Positions 6,800 through 11,615 of a stretch of DNA of 11,615 nucleotides are shown one piece after another. The notes beneath the pieces were generated by a model that ran no database searches, was not told the DNA's origin, and saw only the letters and a list, made by a program, of their open reading frames with translations. This DNA comes from Ruminococcus_C sp963590855 (GTDB taxonomy: Bacteria; Bacillota; Clostridia; Oscillospirales; Ruminococcaceae), in the NCBI GenBank assembly GCA_963590855.1, contig CAVAQT010000048.1, forward strand, positions 1-11,615. Direction: 5' to 3'. A program made the position numbers and the translations under genes. Position 1 is the first letter of the stretch, and each line of letters opens with the position of its first letter.

Positions 6800-8014
6800 A
6801 TGAATATTGCTGTTGCCCAGTCCGGCGGCCCGACCTGTGCCATTAACGCTTCTCTGGTCGGCGTGTTTCGGGAATCCCTGAAAGAACCTGCCATCGATGC
6901 CATTTTTGGCTCTGTGAACGGTGTCGAGGGAATTATCCAGGATCACCTCATCGACCTGAAAACCCTGATCCGTACCAACGAGGACATGGAACTGCTGCGC
7001 CAGACGCCATCCACCGTCCTCGGCTCGTGCCGCTATAAGCTGCCGGATTTTCATGAGGACAGCAGTGTGTATGAAAAAATTGCTGCCGTGCTGAAACGCC
7101 GCAAGATCGGCGCGTTTTTCTACATCGGCGGAAATGACTCCATGGATACGGTGCAGAAGCTGTCCGCCTATCTGAAGGAGATCGCCCTGGACATCAAGGT
7201 CATCGGCATCCCCAAGACCATTGACAACGATTTGTGCATCACCGACCACACCCCGGGCTTCGGTTCGGCGGCAAAATATGTGGCGACCACCATGCAGGAG
7301 ATCATCCGGGACAGCTCGGTCTACAGCATTCCCTCGGTGACCATCGTGGAGATCATGGGACGCCATGCCGGATGGCTCACGGCTTCCAGTGCGGTGCTCC
7401 ACGCCTACGGCGAGCCTGCGCCCCATCTGGTCTATGTGCCGGAGACGCACTTCTCCGCAGAGCGCTTTCTCCATGACGTGGAACAGGAGATGGCGAAGCA
7501 CAAGGCGGTCATTGTGGCGGTGTCAGAGGGCGTTGCTGTGCCGGAGGGCGTACAGTCCGGACAGGTGGACAACTTCGGACACAAGTATCTCTCCGGCATC
7601 GGCAAGTATCTGGAACAGCTGGTGCGGGATACCTTTGGATGTAAGGTGCGCTCCATTGAGCTGAACGTCATGCAGCGCTGTTCCTCGCATCTGTGCTCCA
7701 AGACCGATATCGACGAGGCGGAGCAGATCGGCGCAGCCGGTGTACAGTGCGCGCTCCGCGGTGAGACCGGACGGGTCATGATCTTCCGGCGCATCCACAA
7801 CAAGCCCTATACCATCGTTATGGAGCCGGCGGATGCATCCCAGATCGCCAACCGGGAAAAGTTTTTGCCCAGAGAATTTCTCACCCCGGCAGGGAACAAC
7901 ATCAGCGACGAGGCGATGTCCTATTTCCTGCCGCTGATCCAGGGCGAACTGAATCTGATGATGCGCGGCGGCATCCCCATGCATTTCACCATTCAGGAAT
8001 CTGTATTGAAATAA
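6800..8014 (+). CDS. 6-phosphofructokinase, probably pyrophosphate-dependent
   Basis: A 404-residue cytoplasmic glycolytic enzyme that phosphorylates fructose 6-phosphate to fructose 1,6-bisphosphate. The N-terminal phosphate-binding loop is AQSGGPTCAIN (G9-G10). GGNDS at 110-114 and PKTIDND at 138-144 form the catalytic core, with D142 as the expected base; MGRHAGW is at 186-192. Relative to ATP-dependent E. coli PfkA, Asp replaces Gly104 (here D113) and Lys replaces Gly124 (here K139). These are the established signatures of PPi use, which makes the step reversible. Asn112 stands where most enzymes have Asp (E. coli D103), as in the GGNDS-type subgroup. The start at 6800 has AAAGGAG (6785-6791) eight bases upstream and follows a strong promoter. 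It is monocistronic, ending in a hairpin terminator. Donor specificity is inferred from the residues, not shown. Confidence 0.9.
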   Translation: MNIAVAQSGGPTCAINASLVGVFRESLKEPAIDAIFGSVNGVEGIIQDHLIDLKTLIRTNEDMELLRQTPSTVLGSCRYKLPDFHEDSSVYEKIAAVLKRRKIGAFFYIGGNDSMDTVQKLSAYLKEIALDIKVIGIPKTIDNDLCITDHTPGFGSAAKYVATTMQEIIRDSSVYSIPSVTIVEIMGRHAGWLTASSAVLHAYGEPAPHLVYVPETHFSAERFLHDVEQEMAKHKAVIVAVSEGVAVPEGVQSGQVDNFGHKYLSGIGKYLEQLVRDTFGCKVRSIELNVMQRCSSHLCSKTDIDEAEQIGAAGVQCALRGETGRVMIFRRIHNKPYTIVMEPADASQIANREKFLPREFLTPAGNNISDEAMSYFLPLIQGELNLMMRGGIPMHFTIQESVLK

Positions 8015-8030
8015 GCGCGTATTTTCGCAG

Positions 8031-8074
8031 AAAAAGCGGCAGTGTTTCATGTGAAACGCTGCCGCTTTTCTTTT
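8031..8074. terminator. Bidirectional terminator between pfk and the EAL gene
   Basis: A 13-bp stem (8036-8048 with 8053-8065, one G-T pair) with loop ATGT. It is followed by TTTTCTTTT on the plus strand and by five T on the minus strand. It lies between convergent genes and carries the same 17-base core, AGTGTTTCATGTGAAAC (8041-8057), as the terminator after thioredoxin. Confidence 0.85.
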
Positions 8075-8085
8075 GTCTTGTTCTC

Positions 8086-9708
8086 TTATGCCTCGCCGTC
8101 TACGACCATTGCGGCAGAGCCGTATGCCTTGAAGGGTCTGCCGTTTTCGTCCAGTTCTGCGGTATAGCGCACATGGAAGGGGATGCGGTCGGCGGTGAGC
8201 GGGATCACGGCTTCCAGGTGCATTGCGCCCTCCGCCAGCTGTCTGTGCCAGTCCCGGTACAGGTCGGCGTAATCCGCCGGGAACAGGCCGGATTCGATCA
8301 CCGGTTCGGGATAATTTTGCAGCAGCTTCGGGAGTCCCAGGTCGCGGATACACCGGGCACAGGGGCGCATTTCCCTGGTATCGATGGTGTATTCCCAGCA
8401 GTAGATGTTCGCCTGCTCTCCGGCGGTGCGGAACTTTTTCTCGCTCTCCGCCAGTTCCAGGTATGCGGTCTTTTCCTTTGTAATGTTCCGGATCTGCACA
8501 TAGAACAGGTATTGATCCTTTTCTCTGCCGATGAGGTGCATGGTGCTCTGGATGCACAGGCGGTCATCGCCGCAGCATGGGGAATATACGGTGCGCCAGG
8601 TCTCACAGGTCTCATCATCCCCGGAGGTGATGGCGCGGCGGATGGTGTCCACATAGGTGCTACGCTCCTGCGCATTGTCGAAGTTCAGGTTCTTCTGGTT
8701 CAGAATCACGTCCTGTTGGTTCATGTTCATGCCCAGTTCTTTCAGGTACTTTTCATTGACGCGGAGAGTCTCGATCTCTGCACCGGAAAAGGCGATGATG
8801 GCTGCGCCGCCGATGATGCTGTTAAACAGCATGGTCTCCATGGTCTCGGGATCCCAGAACTTTGCGGCATCCAGTTTTTCCATGAGCTGCATGCCGGGTG
8901 CTGCGGTGTCGGTCTTTGCCGCGGCGAGCAGCTGCACATATTCCGCTTCCGGCACGGGCTTGGAGTACAGATAGCCCTAGATATAGATACAGCCGATGCT
9001 TTTGAGATAATCCGCCTGCTCTGCGGTCTCTACGCCCTCGGCGATCACCGGCGTTCCCAGCCAGTTTGCCATGCGGACAATGGAACTGATGATAATGCCG
9101 CCTCTGCCGCCGATCTTTCCCCGGAGGAAGATCATATCCAGCTTGATGATATCCACCTCGATATCCTTCAGGACGTTGAGGGAGGAATAGCCGCTGCCGA
9201 AATCGTCCATCTCTACGGTATAGCCCAGGGACTGGAGCCGGGAGACGAAGCGTTTCAGAAAGTCGCTGCTGCCGATGACGGCGCTCTCGGTGATCTCGAC
9301 CCGAAGATCGGTCACGGGGATCTCATAGCTGGTGCGGATCTGTTCCATACGCTGGGTGAAGTCGGCGGCGTAAATATCGTGCCGGGAGACGTTAAAGGAA
9401 ATGGGGACAACCGGCAGGTTTTTTTCTCGGCGGCGCTGCAAAAAGCGGCAGACCTCTTCCAGGACGTAGAGATCCAGTTTGGTCACCAGGCCGCAGTCCT
9501 CAAACACGGGAATAAATTCGCCCGGCGGCTGGACACCGAACTTGGGGTGCACCCAACGCACCAGCGCCTCTGTGCCCACGATGCGGCGGTTGAGGGAATT
9601 ATACTGGGGCTGATAATATATCCGAAACTGGTGCTCTGCCAGTGCAGTTTCTGCATTCTCCAGGATCTCGATCTTATTCATAAAGTGCTTGTCAGAAGTT
9701 GTTTCCAT
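8086..9708 (-). pseudogene. EAL-PAS-PAS cyclic-di-GMP phosphodiesterase interrupted by an in-frame TAG
   Basis: One continuous reading frame of 540 codons broken only at codon 244 (TAG, 8979-8977). Residues 13-243 form the EAL domain, which hydrolyses cyclic-di-GMP. Its metal and catalytic residues are present: E47 of EAL, N106, E138, D168-D169 (DDFGSG), K189 and E224 (EGVET). The TAG falls where family members have Gln in the motif xQGYxFSKP; the frame continues GYLYSKPVP. After it, about 291-413 and 424-540 look like two PAS-type sensor folds. EAL first and PAS after is an unusual order. The start at 9708 (METTSDKH) follows GGAGAGG at 9722-9728, a long spacer of 13 bases. The 296 codons beyond the TAG remain clean, so the lesion is recent, or TAG is read through, or there is a sequencing error. 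As written, a 243-residue product lacking the last EAL strand and both sensors would be made. Confidence 0.8.
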
Positions 9709-9750
9709 AGAAACGTCACATCCTCTCCGATGGTGTCTTTCCATCGTTCT

Positions 9751-9779
9751 ATTATAGCACACTTTTTGTGTAAAATCAA
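9751..9779 (-). promoter_or_regulatory. Promoter of the EAL phosphodiesterase gene
   Basis: On the minus strand a perfect TATAAT (9751-9756) lies 17 bases downstream of TTGATT (9774-9779). The predicted start is near 9744, leaving a leader of about 36 bases that includes the GGAGAGG ribosome site. An intact promoter suggests the gene was functional until recently or still is. Confidence 0.75.
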
Positions 9780-9960
9780 CCTTATTTTTGTCGAAACGGA
9801 CTGAGATTTATAAAGATTGTACAATTTTCACAAATAGGAGAGGTGTGATTCTGCCAGTATTCCGGGGTGGGAAGAGCAGAGTCCTGAAGGTTTCCTGAAA
9901 TGCCGCCCGGATCCAGGGACAGGGAAAGGACAAATAAAGGACAGCATCCGGAAAGAGAAA
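9780..9960. other. Non-coding interval with no recognised feature
   Basis: Between the EAL promoter and the terminator at 9961 I see no gene with a family signature, ribosome site and reasonable length. A GGAGAGG followed by GTG near 9842 opens only about 17 codons. Base composition is mixed and unremarkable. Confidence 0.5.
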
Positions 9961-10006
9961 AAAAGAAAAGCTCAGAAACAACGCAACTGCGTCATTTCTG
10001 AGCTTT
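9961..10006 (-). terminator. Strong minus-strand terminator beside a tRNA 3' end
   Basis: A 12-bp stem, AAAGCTCAGAAA (9967-9978) with TTTCTGAGCTTT (9995-10006), is topped by a second ACGC/GCGT stem. Read on the minus strand it is followed by an interrupted T-run, TTTTCTTTTTTTCTC in effect. It begins seven bases after the tRNA-like 3' end at 10013, the normal place for a tRNA terminator. Confidence 0.7.
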
Positions 10007-10012
10007 GTGGTT

Positions 10013-10035
10013 TGGTGACCCGTACGGGAATTGAA
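10013..10035 (-). other. Isolated tRNA 3' end (T-loop to CCA), putative att site of an integrated element
   Basis: On the minus strand the segment reads a seven-base T-loop TTCAATT, T-stem strand CCCGT, acceptor strand ACGGGTC, discriminator A and an encoded CCA at 10013. Upstream of the T-loop the bases cannot pair with CCCGT, and no anticodon or D arm follows, so only the 3' end is present. Its own terminator is retained at once downstream. This is the arrangement left on one side when an integrase inserts an element at a tRNA 3' end; the complete tRNA should lie at the other end, beyond the right edge. The acceptor strand would pair with GACCCGT, a start seen in some tRNA-Lys genes, but identity is a guess. 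Confidence 0.55.
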
Positions 10036-10192
10036 AATCTCAGCGTACTTTTCGCAAGTTTTTGCAGTGTGAAGAAATTCCCGAAAATGCGTTATTTTAG
10101 AGCATTTTGAAAAAATATAATTTGCGTAACTTTTAACCGCTTTTTGTGCCAATAGCGGACAGACAGCGAACAAAATATCCGACATACCCTTG
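10036..10192. other. AT-richer non-coding interval at the presumed island edge
   Basis: No gene is supported. The stretch has several short A/T runs and lacks the hairpin repeats seen to the left. If the tRNA fragment next to it is an attachment site, integrase arm-binding repeats would be expected in this interval; I could not identify clear ones by eye. Confidence 0.4.
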
Positions 10193-10198
10193 TATAAT
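10193..10198 (+). promoter_or_regulatory. Possible -10 box of the small island gene
   Basis: TATAAT lies 25 bases before the start codon at 10223. No good -35 is found 16-18 bases upstream (about 10170-10175 reads ACAAAA), so activity is uncertain. Confidence 0.4.
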
Positions 10199-10222
10199 AA
10201 TTTCAATATGGAGGATAATTTT

Positions 10223-10640
10223 ATGAGCAGATATGAGAGCAAAAAGGTGGCATACAATCCACAGAAAAAGAAGAACGTGCCAATTTGGAGACTGGATACC
10301 AACACCTTGATCGTCACGCACTTTAACGCCGATACACTCACTGAGGAAAGCAAAACCTACTACACCGATTATATCAGATATCATCTTCATTATTCCGACA
10401 ATAAGTATCCCGATAGGCTTCGGAAGCTCGTCAATACGGGCAAGATCGTTCAAGTACCTCGACGATTTGGAACTGAAAGTAGGAGAAGCTATCTCTCGTC
10501 AGGTGGAGCTTTGGAAACAGACTGATAGTTGCTATCAGAAAGCTATGATTGCAGGTGATGCTGAGAAGATACTCGGTCTGGAGAACTGCTTCGTTTATAT
10601 GGCGAGAGAAATTGTGTTTGAGTGTATGGTTTATGTTTGA
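10223..10640 (+). pseudogene. Frameshifted small protein, possibly TnpV-like
   Basis: A start at 10223 with GGAGG eight bases upstream (10210-10214) opens 100 codons to a TGA at 10523-10525. At about 10453 the reading that looks protein-like moves by one base. After VNTGKIVQ, the +1 frame continues YLDDLELKVGEAISRQ and runs to a TGA at 10638-10640, ending AREIVFECMVYV. Joined, the product is about 138 residues with a charged N-terminus and a helical C-terminal half. The pattern of a Leu-rich helix, a GK...YL segment and a terminal EIV...Y recalls the TnpV family carried by mobilisable elements, but the resemblance is weak and remembered, not searched. The 3' end overlaps the converging gene by 10 bases. 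A decayed gene fits a mobile island; programmed frameshifting is less likely because no slippery run is seen. Confidence 0.45.
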
Positions 10641-11563
10641 GATTGGACGGCTGTGCTTTCGGGTACAGTCGTTGTTTCTTCTAAATCATGCAAAGTCTTA
10701 CCATCTTTGGTTTTCCACGAAATCCAACCATTACAGCTTTTGCCTGTGACAAATTGAGCAGCGCTTGAAGGACTACTGAACAACACATCTTCTTGTAGAA
10801 TATTGTTCTCAATTCTACACTCTTTTCTTTTTTTACTGTTTCCAGATGAAATGGTATTATCATCGTCACTGTTAGGAGCAATCTTGCTTCCTCTCAGAAC
10901 AACAAAGCCCTCTGTTGTCTGCTTGGCAAACGCTTCAACAGTAAAGTTGATTTTCTTGATTGTGCGAGTAAAGAAAAGCTTAATCTCCTCAGATGTAGTA
11001 TCTACGGTATCATCGACAACAGGCATAATTCTATTAAGTGGAACAAATATCTTATGACCGAGCGTTCCCATTATGAGCTTTGCATAGTCAATAAACTCTT
11101 CCAGTTCGCTTTCTTTCTCTTCGGTAATGTGTCCAGAGGACGGGTCATTTCCATTCTTGACTATGTATCGATTGGCTTCAATAGCGAGATTACAGAATTT
11201 GTTTTCAAGATAACTGATCTCAGTCGGTCCGAAAGAATTATTGGAGGTCGTGAACACGACAGCTTCTGTCCAGTAGTCCTTATCAGGATTCCTCTTATGC
11301 TCCATAAGGCGGTAGAGAATGCCCTCACCATTTTTTCTAATGCCTGCTTGTCCAATGTAGGCTATATTCTCACCAGTGTCATCAGAAACTCCAAAAAGAA
11401 AGTAAACGCCGCTCCATTTCAAGTCTTTACGATTCTTGCACTTGTCTATTTCAGTACGGGGAATTTTATACGCAACGCCTGTCCAATTAGCAAGTGTGCA
11501 TTTGATACGTCCGCTTACATCTCCATCCATAAGAAAGAGATTGATATTTTTTCCTCTTGTCAT
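10631..11563 (-). CDS. GIY-YIG nuclease family protein with C-terminal DUF4357
   Basis: A 310-residue soluble protein. The N-terminal GIY-YIG nuclease fold is visible as GVYFLFG (52-58), AYIGQAG (68-74), the Arg-His pair in YRLMEH (R85, H89) and the expected catalytic Glu in SYLEN (E120). The C-terminus (about 215-295) carries the DUF4357 pattern: GFVVLRGSKI, then SSPSSAAQFVTG, then NGWISWKTKDGKTL. The family is found in accessory regions and is often linked to mobile elements or restriction loci; the substrate is unknown. The start at 11563 has AAGGAG (11569-11574) five bases upstream. Codon use is AT-richer than that of the genes left of 9800, agreeing with acquisition by transfer. The promoter is not resolved because the window ends about 50 bases upstream. 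Confidence 0.85.
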   Translation of the reverse strand: MTRGKNINLFLMDGDVSGRIKCTLANWTGVAYKIPRTEIDKCKNRKDLKWSGVYFLFGVSDDTGENIAYIGQAGIRKNGEGILYRLMEHKRNPDKDYWTEAVVFTTSNNSFGPTEISYLENKFCNLAIEANRYIVKNGNDPSSGHITEEKESELEEFIDYAKLIMGTLGHKIFVPLNRIMPVVDDTVDTTSEEIKLFFTRTIKKINFTVEAFAKQTTEGFVVLRGSKIAPNSDDDNTISSGNSKKRKECRIENNILQEDVLFSSPSSAAQFVTGKSCNGWISWKTKDGKTLHDLEETTTVPESTAVQSQT

Positions 11564-11615
11564 AATATCTCCTTAATTCAATTCCTGTAATTGATCATTA
11601 TTATCGGTTTCATAC

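Noticed and set aside
8955..8955. Independent re-start (GTG) giving a stand-alone PAS protein after the TAG
   Set aside because: No ribosome site precedes the GTG, and the residues around it are the tail of the EAL domain, so a separate gene is not supported.
8173..9804. A 543-codon open frame on the plus strand antisense to the EAL gene
   Set aside because: It has no family signature, its composition is typical of antisense frames opposite GC-rich coding DNA, and the minus strand encodes recognisable EAL motifs with promoter and ribosome site.
9842..9898. A small gene starting at GTG behind GGAGAGG
   Set aside because: It would be only about 17 codons long with no conserved feature to support it.

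Overview
The window looks like chromosomal DNA of a gut Clostridia, most likely Oscillospiraceae/Ruminococcaceae (Faecalibacterium, Gemmiger or Subdoligranulum relatives). This is an inference from GC-rich low-redundancy coding, AGGAGG-type ribosome sites, TTGACA/TATAAT promoters with 17-base spacers, a pyrophosphate-type phosphofructokinase and dense intergenic hairpin repeats. No marker gene fixes the species.

Left part (1-4380, all +): a strong promoter drives a two-gene unit. A UDP-galactopyranose-mutase-like FAD oxidoreductase (248-1801) overlaps by 14 bases a large multi-spanning GT-C/family-39-like glycosyltransferase (1788-3584). The pair suggests cell-surface glycan work. A 0.4-kb repeat array follows, then a small stand-alone thioredoxin (4007-4327) closed by a bidirectional terminator.

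Middle (4421-8070): a minus-strand L-fucose/L-arabinose-isomerase-family protein (4421-5905) is separated from a plus-strand PPi-type phosphofructokinase (6800-8014) by a second repeat array. This array is bracketed by two identical 70-bp elements that can fold as three-way junctions. Both arrays are built from the same hairpin modules, and copies differ by compensatory base changes. The two terminators in this part share an almost parS-like core.

Right part (8086-11615): a minus-strand EAL-PAS-PAS cyclic-di-GMP phosphodiesterase gene has a good promoter and a full set of EAL residues, except that the conserved Gln codon of the QGY motif is an in-frame TAG. Beyond it (about 9967-10035) lie a minus-strand terminator and an isolated tRNA 3' end, T-loop to CCA, with no tRNA body. 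That is the expected scar of an element integrated in a tRNA gene. From there to the right edge the DNA is AT-richer and holds a frameshifted, possibly TnpV-like small gene and a minus-strand GIY-YIG/DUF4357 nuclease-family protein, consistent with the end of a genomic island whose remainder lies outside the window.

The best candidates for something undescribed are the covarying repeat modules, the 70-bp three-way-junction element, the amber codon at a catalytic glutamine and the tRNA-scar island boundary.
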